A DNA stretch of 64,000 bases, taken from positions 1,798,001 through 1,862,000 of the forward strand of contig NC_018011.1 in assembly GCF_000265365.1 (NCBI RefSeq). The letters are read 5' to 3'. Made by a program: the position numbers and the translations under genes. The stretch comes from Alistipes finegoldii DSM 17242. Its GTDB lineage: Bacteria > Bacteroidota > Bacteroidia > Bacteroidales > Rikenellaceae. Of this stretch, positions 42,489 through 51,424 are shown one piece after another. A model generated the notes under the pieces. That model ran no database searches, was not told where the DNA came from, and saw only the letters and a program-made list of their open reading frames with translations. How positions within the stretch are numbered: the first letter of the stretch is position 1; every line of letters begins with the position of its first letter.

Positions 42489-44027
42489 ATGTTTGTCCGG
42501 ACCTATGCAGGAGCGATCGTGGGGATCGATGCCGCGGCGGTGACCGTCGAGGTCAATATCGCCGGCGGCGGACTGGGAATGTACCTCGTGGGGCTGCCGG
42601 ACAGCGCCGTGAAGGAGAGCGAGCAGCGCATACGTGCGGCGTTCGAGAACTCCGGGGAGCGGATGTCGGGCCGCAAGGTGGTCGTGAGTCTGGCTCCGGC
42701 CGACCTGCGCAAGGAGGGCGCGTCGTTCGACCTGCCGATCGCCGTCGGGATTCTCGCGGCGATGTCGCGGGTGAATGCCGAAACGCTTGCCGGGACGATG
42801 TTCGCCGGGGAGCTGTCGCTGGACGGGACGCTGAAACCCGTGCGGGGCGTGCTGCCGATGGCGGTGCGCGCGCGGGAAGAGGGATTGCGGCGGCTGGTGC
42901 TGCCGGCGGCGAATGCCGCGGAGGCGGCCGTGGTCGAAGGCGTCGAGGTGATCGGGGCCGGAAGCCTGAAGGAGGTGATCGGACTGCTGAACGGCGAACG
43001 GGAGATGACGCCGGCGGTGCCTGCGGACGGGGAGCCGTTCGGGGCGGAGGCGGGCCGTTATGAAGAGGATTTTGCCGATGTGAAGGGCCAGACGCATGTG
43101 AAGCGTGCGCTGGAGATAGCCGCCGCGGGCGGTCACAACGTGCTGATGATCGGGGCGCCGGGTTCGGGCAAGACGATGCTGGCCCGCAGGATGCCGACCA
43201 TCCTGCCGCCGCTGTCGCGCGAAGAGGCGCTGGAGACCACCAAGATACACTCCGTGGCCGGGAATATGGCGGCGGGCGGCCTGCTGGCGCGGCGGCCTTT
43301 CAGGGCGCCGCACCATACGATTTCGCAGGCGGCGCTGATCGGCGGGGGACAGTCGCCGCGGCCCGGCGAGGTGTCGCTGGCCCACAACGGGGTGCTGTTT
43401 CTCGACGAGCTGCCCGAATTCGGGCGCAGCGTGCTGGAGGTGCTGCGGCAGCCGCTGGAGGAGAAGAGGGTGACCGTCTCGCGGGCGAAATACAGTGTGG
43501 AATATCCCGCCAACTTTACGCTGGTGGCGGCGATGAACCCCTGTCCGTGCGGCTATTACAACCATCCGGCGAAGGAGTGCGTATGTTCGCCGGGGGCGGT
43601 GCACCGCTATATGAGCCGGATTTCGGGACCGCTGATGGACCGGATCGACCTGCATGTGGAGGTGACGCCCGTGCCGGCGGCCGAACTTTCGGCGGCGGCG
43701 CCCGGCGAGCCGAGCGCCGCGGTCCGCGAGCGGGTCGTGCGGGCGCGGGAGGTGCAGGCGGCGCGTTTCGCGGGGACGGAGGGCGTGCATACCAACGCCA
43801 TGATGAACGTGGCGATGCTGCGCGAATACTGTCGGCCGGACGCCGCTTCGGCGGCGCTGCTGGAGCGGGCCATGGAGCGGCTGTCGCTCTCGGCGCGGGC
43901 TTACGACCGCATTCTGAAAGTGGCCCGCACGATCGCCGATCTGGCGGGGCGCGAAACCATAGCGGCGGCCGATGTGGCCGAAGCGATCAACTACCGCTCG
44001 CTGGACCGGGGAAACTGGGGGCGGTAA
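42489..44027 (+). CDS. comM: YifB/ComM-type Mg-chelatase-like AAA ATPase
   Basis: A 512-residue protein. The N-terminal ChlI-like lid (GLPDSAVKESEQRIRAAF) precedes an AAA core with Walker A GAPGSGKTML, Walker B LFLDELPEF and arginine-finger region NPCPCGYY, and a C-terminal helical domain (ISGPLMDRIDLHVEV). In transformable bacteria ComM drives branch migration during integration of foreign DNA. The gap before it (42313-42488) is a GC-rich degenerate repeat without a gene. Confidence 0.94.
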   Translation: MFVRTYAGAIVGIDAAAVTVEVNIAGGGLGMYLVGLPDSAVKESEQRIRAAFENSGERMSGRKVVVSLAPADLRKEGASFDLPIAVGILAAMSRVNAETLAGTMFAGELSLDGTLKPVRGVLPMAVRAREEGLRRLVLPAANAAEAAVVEGVEVIGAGSLKEVIGLLNGEREMTPAVPADGEPFGAEAGRYEEDFADVKGQTHVKRALEIAAAGGHNVLMIGAPGSGKTMLARRMPTILPPLSREEALETTKIHSVAGNMAAGGLLARRPFRAPHHTISQAALIGGGQSPRPGEVSLAHNGVLFLDELPEFGRSVLEVLRQPLEEKRVTVSRAKYSVEYPANFTLVAAMNPCPCGYYNHPAKECVCSPGAVHRYMSRISGPLMDRIDLHVEVTPVPAAELSAAAPGEPSAAVRERVVRAREVQAARFAGTEGVHTNAMMNVAMLREYCRPDAASAALLERAMERLSLSARAYDRILKVARTIADLAGRETIAAADVAEAINYRSLDRGNWGR

Positions 44028-44377
44028 AAGGAGGACGAAAGGGCGGCGAACGGAAAGAATTCGTAATTTTGCAGGCGGCTTGCCTTGGAATGTTGTCCGG
44101 GGCGGAAGTCTGCACCCCGGTTTTCAGATCGCCGGGTTTCCGGATCGCCGGGTTTCCGGACCGCCGGGTTTCCGGACCGCCGGGGACGGCCCTCGGATTA
44201 GCGGGCTGCCGGGTTAGCAGGCTGTCGGGGCTTCGGGCCGGGCCGCCGGGGCGGTGCCGCGGTCGGGCCTTTGAGTTGTCGGGATCTTCGGGCTTTCGGG
44301 TTGACGGGCCGTCGGATCTTCGGACAGTCGGAGGCGGGTTGAAAGATATTGATTGTAAGTAAAAAAGATAAAATAGC
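44028..44377. other. Gene-free 350-bp leader of murG with tandem 16-bp repeats
   Basis: A TAATTTTG -7-like box lies at 44064-44071. Then come about three and a half copies of a 16-bp unit (GATCGCCGGGTTTCCG, with T/C variation) at 44127-44184, grading into CCGG-rich degenerate sequence up to 44335. No convincing coding frame is present. If the box is used, murG has a leader of about 300 nt. Confidence 0.65.
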
Positions 44378-45484
44378 ATGACAAGGAAAATCATCCTTTC
44401 GGGCGGCGGAACGGGCGGACATATCTATCCGGCCGTGGCTGTTGCGGAAGCGTTGAAACGGCGGTTCGGCGACGGGGTCGAGATTCTCTTCGTGGGCGCC
44501 GAGGGCAAGATGGAGATGGAGAAGGTGCCCGCGCTGGGCTACCGCATCGTGGGACTGCCCATAGCGGGTCTGCAGCGGCGCATGGACTGGCACAACCTCG
44601 CGGTGCCGTTCAAGGTGCTGAAGAGCGTCTCGATGGCCAAGAAGACCATTCGTGAATTCGGGGCCGATGCGGTCGTGGGATTCGGCGGCTATGCCAGCGC
44701 TCCGGTGCTGTGGGCCGCGCAGCGGCTGGGCGTGCCGACGGTGATTCAGGAGCAGAACTCCTATGCCGGGCTGACCAACAAGATTCTGGCCAAGCGTGCG
44801 AAGCGCATCTGCGTCGCCTATGAGGGGATGGAGCGTTTCTTTCCGGCCGGCAGGATCACGATGACGGGCAATCCCCTGCGGGGCCGTTTCTCGAAAGAGG
44901 GGGCCGACCGGGGCGAAGCGTTGGAATATTACGGCTTTACGCCCGATCTTCCGGTGGTGCTGGTCGTGGGCGGATCGCTCGGAACGCGGTCGCTGAACGA
45001 GATGATGAAGGCGTGGATACTCGCGCTCGAAGGCGCGGACGCTCCCGTGCAGGTGATCTGGCAGACGGGCAAATATTATGAGCGCGAGATGCAGGCGTTC
45101 TTGGCGGCGCATCCGGTTGCGAATATCTGGCAGGGGGCCTTCATCGACCGCATGGACTATGCCTATGCGGCGGCCGATCTGGTCCTCTCGCGCAGCGGGG
45201 CGGGGACTGTCTCGGAGTTGTGTCTGGTGGCGAAGCCCGTGTTGTTCGTGCCCTCGCCCAATGTGGCCGAGGATCATCAGACCAAGAATGCCAAGGCGCT
45301 GGAAGCCAAGGGCGCGGCGGTCGTGGTGCCCGATGCCGAGGCCCGGACGGCGGCCATGAGGCGGGCGATGGAGCTGCTCTCGGACAAGGAGGCTTTGCGG
45401 ACGATGAGCGAAAACCTCGAAAAGCTGGCGCGCCCCGATGCGGCGGAGCGGATCGTGGATGAAATCGAAAAGGTAATGAAATAG
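44378..45484 (+). CDS. murG: UDP-GlcNAc:undecaprenyl-PP-MurNAc-pentapeptide GlcNAc transferase
   Basis: A 368-residue GT28 enzyme with the N-terminal SGGGTGGHIYPAVAVAEAL loop binding the lipid diphosphate, YASAPVLWAAQ, the donor-binding VVGGSLGTRSLN, and SRSGAGTVSE near the C-terminus. It makes lipid II at the inner membrane. In most Bacteroidales it follows ftsW in the division cluster; here comM and dnaB are upstream instead. A small hairpin (45485-45498) follows the stop. Confidence 0.97.
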   Translation: MTRKIILSGGGTGGHIYPAVAVAEALKRRFGDGVEILFVGAEGKMEMEKVPALGYRIVGLPIAGLQRRMDWHNLAVPFKVLKSVSMAKKTIREFGADAVVGFGGYASAPVLWAAQRLGVPTVIQEQNSYAGLTNKILAKRAKRICVAYEGMERFFPAGRITMTGNPLRGRFSKEGADRGEALEYYGFTPDLPVVLVVGGSLGTRSLNEMMKAWILALEGADAPVQVIWQTGKYYEREMQAFLAAHPVANIWQGAFIDRMDYAYAAADLVLSRSGAGTVSELCLVAKPVLFVPSPNVAEDHQTKNAKALEAKGAAVVVPDAEARTAAMRRAMELLSDKEALRTMSENLEKLARPDAAERIVDEIEKVMK

Positions 45485-45602
45485 CGCCGCTTCCGGCGTT
45501 TCCCCTGCGCCGCGCGGCGGGTGTTTTTGCCGTGCGGGCGATGAATGCGGCGGGGACCGTGCGGAGGGAGGAGCGGTGCGGAGAACGATAAAACTTAATC
45601 GG

Positions 45603-46985
45603 ATGGAGTTTCAAAATATCTATTTTCTGGGAATCGGCGGCATCGGCATGAGCGCCTTGGCGCGTTATTTCCTGCATGAAGGCAAGCGGGTGGCCGGTTA
45701 CGACCGCACCCCCTCGCATCTGACGGACGAACTGGCGGCCGAAGGTGCTGCGATTCATTTCGAGGACGACGTGCGGCGGATTCCCGCGGAGTTTCTCGAC
45801 CCGGCGGCGACGATGGTGGTGTATACCCCGGCCGTGCCGCAGGAGCACGGGGAGTATCAATATTTCGTGAGTCACGGGTTCTGCGTCGAGAAGCGTTCGC
45901 AGATGTTGGGACATCTCGCCGAGGGCAAGTATGTGATGGCCGTGGCGGGGACGCACGGCAAGACCACGACCTCGACGCTCGTGGCGTGGCTCAACCGCGG
46001 CGTGACGGGCGGAGGAAGCGCTTTTCTGGGCGGAATATCGAAGAACTTCGGCGGCAATCTGGTGCTGGGCGCGGGGGCGCGGCTGGCGGTCGAGGCCGAC
46101 GAGTTCGACCGTTCGTTCCTGCGGTTGTATCCCGACGTGGCGGTGATTACCTCGGCGGATGCCGATCACCTCGATATTTACGGCACGCACGAGGCGGTGA
46201 AGGAGGCTTTTTCGCAGTTCGTGCGGCAGATCAGGCCGGGCGGGTTCCTCATTATCAAAGAGGGGGTGGATATCGTGCTGGACAATCCGCAGATCACCGT
46301 TTACCGCTATTCGTACGACGTGCCGTGCGACTTCTACGCCCGCAACGTGCAGCTGCTCGAAGGCGGGCATTACCGCTATGACATTGTGACGCCCGGCGGC
46401 GTGGTCGAGGGGTGCACGCTCGGCATTCCGGGATGGGTCAATATCGAGAATTCGGTGGCGGCCGCGGCGTCGGTATGGTGCGCGGCGCAGGCCGAAGGCA
46501 CGACGCTCGATGCGGAACGGCTGAGAGAGGCGCTGGCGTCGTTTGCGGGCGTGAAGCGGCGTTTCGAATTCTATGTCAATACGCCGAAGCAGGTTTACAT
46601 GGACGACTACGCCCACCATCCGCGCGAGCTGGCGGCGACGCTGACGTCGGTGCGCAAAATGTTTCCGGGACGGCGCATCACGGCGCTGTTCCAGCCGCAC
46701 CTCTACACGCGGACGCGCGACCTTTACAGGGAGTTCGCCGAGGCGCTGTCGCATGCCGACGACGTGGTGCTGCTGCCGATCTACCCGGCGCGCGAGGAGC
46801 CGATCGAAGGCGTGACGTCGGAGATCATCGCCCAAGGCGTGACGGTGCCGTGCCGCATCGTGGAGCGGGCGGCGCTGGCCGATACGGTGGCGGCGATGGA
46901 CACGGACGTGGTGGTGAGCTTCGGTGCGGGCAACATCGACGCCTGCTGCGGGGCGATCGCCGAAAAGCTGAAAGCGAAGAGTTAG
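45603..46985 (+). CDS. murC: UDP-N-acetylmuramate--L-alanine ligase
   Basis: A 460-residue Mur ligase starting at ATG 45603 (MEFQNIYFLGIGGIGM). The Rossmann-like first domain, the ATP-binding loop AGTHGKTTTSTLV, the central EADEFDRSFL, and the MurC-specific VYMDDYAHHPRE are all present. It adds the first L-alanine of the stem peptide in the cytosol. It lies 118 bp after murG. Confidence 0.97.
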   Translation: MEFQNIYFLGIGGIGMSALARYFLHEGKRVAGYDRTPSHLTDELAAEGAAIHFEDDVRRIPAEFLDPAATMVVYTPAVPQEHGEYQYFVSHGFCVEKRSQMLGHLAEGKYVMAVAGTHGKTTTSTLVAWLNRGVTGGGSAFLGGISKNFGGNLVLGAGARLAVEADEFDRSFLRLYPDVAVITSADADHLDIYGTHEAVKEAFSQFVRQIRPGGFLIIKEGVDIVLDNPQITVYRYSYDVPCDFYARNVQLLEGGHYRYDIVTPGGVVEGCTLGIPGWVNIENSVAAAASVWCAAQAEGTTLDAERLREALASFAGVKRRFEFYVNTPKQVYMDDYAHHPRELAATLTSVRKMFPGRRITALFQPHLYTRTRDLYREFAEALSHADDVVLLPIYPAREEPIEGVTSEIIAQGVTVPCRIVERAALADTVAAMDTDVVVSFGAGNIDACCGAIAEKLKAKS

Positions 46986-47078
46986 CCGGGAGAACGGCGG
47001 CCGGGGCGCATGTCCGCCGGGCCGGATGTAAAAACCGCAGAAGACGAAACGACGGATAATTAGAGAATAAAGACGATT

Positions 47079-48179
47079 TTGAGAAAATACCTCCGATACG
47101 CACTGCTCACGCTTTTGTGGGGCGCCGTGGCCGCATATGTCGTTTATGCGGGGACGGCGGCGGGGAGGCTGCGTGCCGGGAAGAAGGTCGGCAGGGTCGA
47201 GATCGAGGTGGTGGACAGCTCGTCGATGGGCTATCTGGTGTCGGGCCGCATGGTGCGCGAGTGGATCGCGCACAGCGGAATCAAGACGAACGGCACGGCA
47301 GTTGATGCGGTAGAGCTGGCGGCCATCGAGGCCCTGATCGCCAAAAACGGATTCGTGGAGCGCGTGGACGCCTATGTGACTTACGGCGGCGTGCTGCATA
47401 TCGACATCAGCCAGCGCAGGCCCCTGCTGCGGCTGCTGACCGACGGCGTGGATTCGTACGTCACGCCCGAAGGCTATGTCTTCGCCGCGCCGCGCGCCTC
47501 GTCGCTCTACGTGCCGGTGGTGACGGGGGCTTACCGTCCGCCGTTTCCCGCGTCGTTCGTCGGCTCCGTGCGCGGGCATATCGACCTCGAACGGGCGAAG
47601 ATCGACAAGCGGATCGCGGAGCTGGAGCGTGAGAAGTACCCCTTCTTCCGGCGCGAACTGCAGAACGACCGCAACATATCGGCGCTGCGCCGCATGCGCA
47701 TCAAGAAGCAGTGGTGGCGGATGGAAAGCTCCGCGGCGTTCGACGCGCGCGTCGAAGAGCTGCGCGCCCGCAAGGCGGAGCTGCGGCGCAAATACCGCTA
47801 CGAAGCGCGTCTGGTGCAGGAGGGAATAGACCGCATCGCGCAGCGGCAGGAGGCCGAAAGGCTGAAACAAAAAAAGTTGGAGAAAAGCTACGAAGATTTC
47901 ATGAAACTGCTTACCTTTGTAGAGTTCATCGAAGATGATGACTTCTGGAGGTCGGAGGTGGTGCAGATTGCCGCGCATACGACCCCCAGCGGAGCTTTAG
48001 AGGTGGAGCTGGTGCCCCGGAGCGGCCGCCATACCATCGTCTTCGGACGTATCGAGCAGGTGGAGCGCAAATTCGACAAATTGCTGCGTTTCTACCGCAG
48101 CGGTCTTATGAACATCGGCTGGGGGGAGTACCGGACGATAGATATCAGATACAACGATCAGGTGGTTTGCAAGAAATAA
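47079..48179 (+). CDS. ftsQ: Cell division protein FtsQ with coiled-coil insertion
   Basis: A 366-residue bitopic membrane protein starting at TTG 47079 (MRKYLRYALL). It has one N-terminal membrane helix, a POTRA-like region (residues about 38-110) and the beta-domain. In place of the compact middle of usual FtsQ (about 240-280 residues), about 105 residues (164-270) of K/R/E-rich helix are inserted (AKIDKRIAELEREK, RVEELRARKAELRRK). The FtsQ ending resumes with FVEFIEDDDFWRSEVVQI. It recruits FtsB/FtsL and FtsI to the septum. It lies 93 bp after murC and 12 bp before ftsA. Confidence 0.9.
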   Translation: MRKYLRYALLTLLWGAVAAYVVYAGTAAGRLRAGKKVGRVEIEVVDSSSMGYLVSGRMVREWIAHSGIKTNGTAVDAVELAAIEALIAKNGFVERVDAYVTYGGVLHIDISQRRPLLRLLTDGVDSYVTPEGYVFAAPRASSLYVPVVTGAYRPPFPASFVGSVRGHIDLERAKIDKRIAELEREKYPFFRRELQNDRNISALRRMRIKKQWWRMESSAAFDARVEELRARKAELRRKYRYEARLVQEGIDRIAQRQEAERLKQKKLEKSYEDFMKLLTFVEFIEDDDFWRSEVVQIAAHTTPSGALEVELVPRSGRHTIVFGRIEQVERKFDKLLRFYRSGLMNIGWGEYRTIDIRYNDQVVCKK

Positions 48180-48191
48180 AAGGATTATACC

Positions 48192-49631
48192 GTGGAAAGA
48201 AAGAATTATACCGTTGCCGTCGATCTGGGTTCGTCGAACGTCGTGGTGGCTGTCGGCGAGAAGAACGCCGAAGAGCGGCTCGATGTGGTGTGCGTCGTGT
48301 CGAAACCCGTCGAGGGGGTCAATGCGGGCAAGATTGAGAATATCGAACTGGTGAGCCGCGCCATCCGCGAAGCCGTGTCGGAGGCCGAGGAGCAGTTGGG
48401 AATCCGCATCACCGAGGCCTATGCCGGTATTTCGGGCGACTTCGTGCGCTGTGCCCGGCATATGGACCACGTCTTCGTCTACGATCCGCAGAACGGTGTC
48501 AATCAGAAGGACGTCGATGCGCTGTTCGACCGCATGCGCAACGTGCAGGCGCCCGACGACGAGACCATCATGGACCGCGTACCCCAGAACTATGTGGTGG
48601 ACGACAATCAGGAGGTGAAGAATCCCGTGGGGTCGTTCGGCAAGAAGCTCTCTTCCACGTTCAACTTCATCCTCTGTCTCAAGACCCCGATGCAGCGGCT
48701 CGACATGGCCCTCAAACGGGTGGGAATCAAGATGCTGAGCGTTACGTCGAACGCCATAGCCACGGCCGAGGCGGTGCTGCTGCCCGACGAGAAGGAGGAA
48801 GGCGTGGCCGTGGTGGATATCGGCGGCGGCGTGACCGACGTGGCGGTTTACTACCGCAACGTGGTGCGTTATATCGCCACGATCCCGATGGGGGCGACGG
48901 CGATCAACCGCGACATCCGCACGATGAGCGTGCCCGAAAAGCATGTGGAAAGTCTCAAACAGAAATACGGCTCGGCGGTGGCCGAGCTGGCTCCCGAAGA
49001 CAAACTGATCCGCGTGAACGGCCGCACGGCCCGCGAGGCGAAGGATATTCTGCTGCGCAATCTGGCGACGGTGATCGAAGCCCGCGCCACGGATATCGCG
49101 GAGTTCGTATTGCAGGAGATCAAGGATTCGGGATATATCGGCAAGCTGGCTTACGGGATCGTTCTGACGGGCGGTTCGGCCAAGCTGAAGGACCTCGACG
49201 AACTGTTCCGCCGGGTGACGGGCATGGATGTGCGCGTCGCGTCGGCCGAGACCGGGATTGCCGAGGAGTCGAAAGAGAAGGCCGCCGATCCGGCTTACGC
49301 CACGGCGGTCGGCATTCTGCTGAAAGGCGCCGAGCAGGGCGCCTGCGCATTTGTCGAGCGGCCCGTGGCCCGGCCTGCGGAACAGCAGGGCTTCCGGCCC
49401 CCGCAGCCGCAGCCCGCTCCTGAGTTCCGCCACACGCCGCGCTTCCAGCAGCCTGTGCAGGCGCCGCCCGCAGCTCCGGCGGCGGAAGAGGCGGAGGAGG
49501 ATGCCGCTGCGGAACGTGAGGAGGCCCCGGTGATCGAACCCAAGCGCAAGCGCGACTGGGGCTCGATTTTCCAGAAGACCTTCGACAAGATCAACAAGAG
49601 TTTCACGGCGGCCGAGGACGAAGAGATTTAA
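48192..49631 (+). CDS. ftsA: Cell division protein FtsA
   Basis: A 479-residue actin-fold ATPase starting at GTG 48192 (MERKNYTVAVDLGSSNV). Typical parts are VAVDLGSSNVVVAVG, VAVVDIGGGVTDVAVYY and GIVLTGGSAKL. A Pro/Ala-rich linker (about 400-450) leads to an amphipathic membrane-binding end (KRDWGSIFQKTFDKINK). It tethers FtsZ filaments to the membrane. The 448-bp gap to ftsZ is unusually long. Confidence 0.97.
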   Translation: MERKNYTVAVDLGSSNVVVAVGEKNAEERLDVVCVVSKPVEGVNAGKIENIELVSRAIREAVSEAEEQLGIRITEAYAGISGDFVRCARHMDHVFVYDPQNGVNQKDVDALFDRMRNVQAPDDETIMDRVPQNYVVDDNQEVKNPVGSFGKKLSSTFNFILCLKTPMQRLDMALKRVGIKMLSVTSNAIATAEAVLLPDEKEEGVAVVDIGGGVTDVAVYYRNVVRYIATIPMGATAINRDIRTMSVPEKHVESLKQKYGSAVAELAPEDKLIRVNGRTAREAKDILLRNLATVIEARATDIAEFVLQEIKDSGYIGKLAYGIVLTGGSAKLKDLDELFRRVTGMDVRVASAETGIAEESKEKAADPAYATAVGILLKGAEQGACAFVERPVARPAEQQGFRPPQPQPAPEFRHTPRFQQPVQAPPAAPAAEEAEEDAAAEREEAPVIEPKRKRDWGSIFQKTFDKINKSFTAAEDEEI

Positions 49632-50079
49632 GGGATAATTTGCCGCGCCCCGGTGTCCGGCCCACGCGGCGGTCTTACGGCGGTGTTTGCGGCATGAATT
49701 TCGTGCTTGCGGGGGCGGTCCGGCGATGCGGCCGCGGTTAACGCCGGTTTCGGCCGGGGAGCGGTTTTTGCAGATGTGGCGGACAGCCGGGGGAAATTCG
49801 GACGGCGGGATTCAGCGGACGGCGGATGCCGCGGATGCCGGGAGCTGCGGACGGGACGCCGGGCAGCGGTTTTTTGAATTCCGCGGATTGCGGACGGAGA
49901 GCCGGATGGCGGAGTCTGTAGATGCCGCGGACTGTGAACGGTCGGCGGGAATGGGTAGATGCCGCGGGGTGCCGACGAAGATTCGGACGGCGGGATTCAG
50001 CGGATGTCGGGAACTGCAGACGGGAAGCCGGCTGCGGGAATGATTTATAGTTAAGAATGTGGAGAAAGGAGTTAGAGAT
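49632..50079. other. Gene-free 448-bp ftsA-ftsZ spacer with degenerate repeats
   Basis: A 24-bp unit beginning ATTCGGACGGCGGGATTC occurs identically at 49796-49819 and 49981-50004. Between and around them GATGCCGCGGA, GCGGACGG and GCGGATG motifs recur. I see no gene or clear promoter. The last bases hold the strong ribosome-binding site of ftsZ (AAAGGAG, near 50065-50071). Confidence 0.65.
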
Positions 50080-51408
50080 ATGACAGACGAATTGATGTCG
50101 GAGATCAAAGCCCCGAAGACGGACGGTTCGATCATTATGGTGGTGGGCGTCGGCGGTGCCGGCGGCAATGCCGTGAACCATATGTGGAACCTCGGTATAC
50201 GGGGTGTGACGTTTCTGGTTTGTAACACCGACCAGCAGGCGCTGGACAAGAGTCCCGTGGAGTTGAAGATACGCCTCGGCGCAGAGGGACTGGGGGCCGG
50301 AAACGACCCGGAAAACGGCCGCCGCGCGGCCGTGGAGTCGCTGCCGGAGATTCGTCAGCACCTCGAAGAGTCGGGGACGCGCATGCTCTTCATCACGGCG
50401 GGCATGGGCGGCGGAACGGGTACGGGCGCGTCGCCCGTCATCGCCAAGCTGGCCAAGGAGATGGGACTGCTGACCGTGGCGATCGTCACTTCGCCGCTGG
50501 CCGTCGAAGGCAAGATCCGCTACGAGCAGGCTTTCAGGGGCATCGAGGAGCTGCGGCAGAACGTGGATTCGCTGCTGATCATCAATAACGAGAATATTCT
50601 CGAAATATACGGACGCCTGTCGCTCAAGCAGGCGTTCGGCAAGGCCGACGACATTCTGTGTTCGGCGGCCAAGGGCATCGCCGAGATCATCACGGTGGAG
50701 AGCGACTTGGTGAACGTCGATTTCGCCGACGTGTCGAAGGTCATGCGAGACAGCGGCCGCGCCCATATGGCCGTGGCGACGGCCGAGGGCGACAACCGCG
50801 CCGAAGCGGCGGCCGAAGCGTCGCTGCGTTCGCCGCTCTTGGACCACAACCTGATTTCGGGGGCGAAGAACATCCTGCTCAACATCTCGGTCGCGGATGC
50901 CGACGGCCTGATGTACGAGGAGGTGGTGCGGATTCTGGAGTACATTCAGGCGCACGCCAGCGTGCAGGACGACAACGGCGTGATTCACAACGCCAATATC
51001 ATATGGGGTACGAGCGAGAAGCCCCAGTTGGGCAACGCCATCGAGCTGGTGGTCGTGGCCACGGGATTCGCGGGCGACGTATCGGCGGCGGGGACGATGA
51101 AGCAGATCATTCCTCCGGTGCGGAATGTCGAGCCGGTGAAGGACCCGGTGGCTCCCGTGCTGGAGCCGATCAAGCCGGTCGTACCGCCCAAGGCCGCCGT
51201 GCAGCGGCCGCCCGAACAGGTGATGCTGGGGGCGAAATCGACGCGTTACAGCAACATCGAACTGTTGCTGAGCAAGCCCGCCTATCAGTCGCGCAACTCG
51301 AAATTCGTCGTGCAGATGCCCGGCGGACGCAAGGAGGTGCTGAAGGAGGAGAACGATGCCGGCCAGCAGGCGCAGCAGGATGCGCAGGGCGGATCGCTTT
51401 TTGATTAA
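50080..51408 (+). CDS. ftsZ: Cell division protein FtsZ
   Basis: A 442-residue tubulin-like GTPase. ATG 50080 (MTDELMSEIKAP) is preferred over the in-frame GTG 50059 because an AAAGGAG sequence lies 8-9 bp upstream of it. The GTP-binding signature is GGGTGTGASP, with AGGNAVNHM and GNDPENGRRAA. The C-terminal peptide that binds FtsA is probably LSKPAYQSRNSKF, followed by a further 35-residue Gln-rich tail. It forms the Z ring at mid-cell. gldE starts 16 bp later. Confidence 0.97.
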   Translation: MTDELMSEIKAPKTDGSIIMVVGVGGAGGNAVNHMWNLGIRGVTFLVCNTDQQALDKSPVELKIRLGAEGLGAGNDPENGRRAAVESLPEIRQHLEESGTRMLFITAGMGGGTGTGASPVIAKLAKEMGLLTVAIVTSPLAVEGKIRYEQAFRGIEELRQNVDSLLIINNENILEIYGRLSLKQAFGKADDILCSAAKGIAEIITVESDLVNVDFADVSKVMRDSGRAHMAVATAEGDNRAEAAAEASLRSPLLDHNLISGAKNILLNISVADADGLMYEEVVRILEYIQAHASVQDDNGVIHNANIIWGTSEKPQLGNAIELVVVATGFAGDVSAAGTMKQIIPPVRNVEPVKDPVAPVLEPIKPVVPPKAAVQRPPEQVMLGAKSTRYSNIELLLSKPAYQSRNSKFVVQMPGGRKEVLKEENDAGQQAQQDAQGGSLFD

Positions 51409-51424
51409 CTAATAGACCGCCGGT

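Noticed and set aside
44127..44184. Tandem repeats as a CRISPR array
   Set aside because: The units are 16 bp and contiguous with no unique spacers, and no cas genes are present.
50059..50079. GTG start for ftsZ
   Set aside because: A strong AAAGGAG sequence is correctly placed for ATG 50080 instead.
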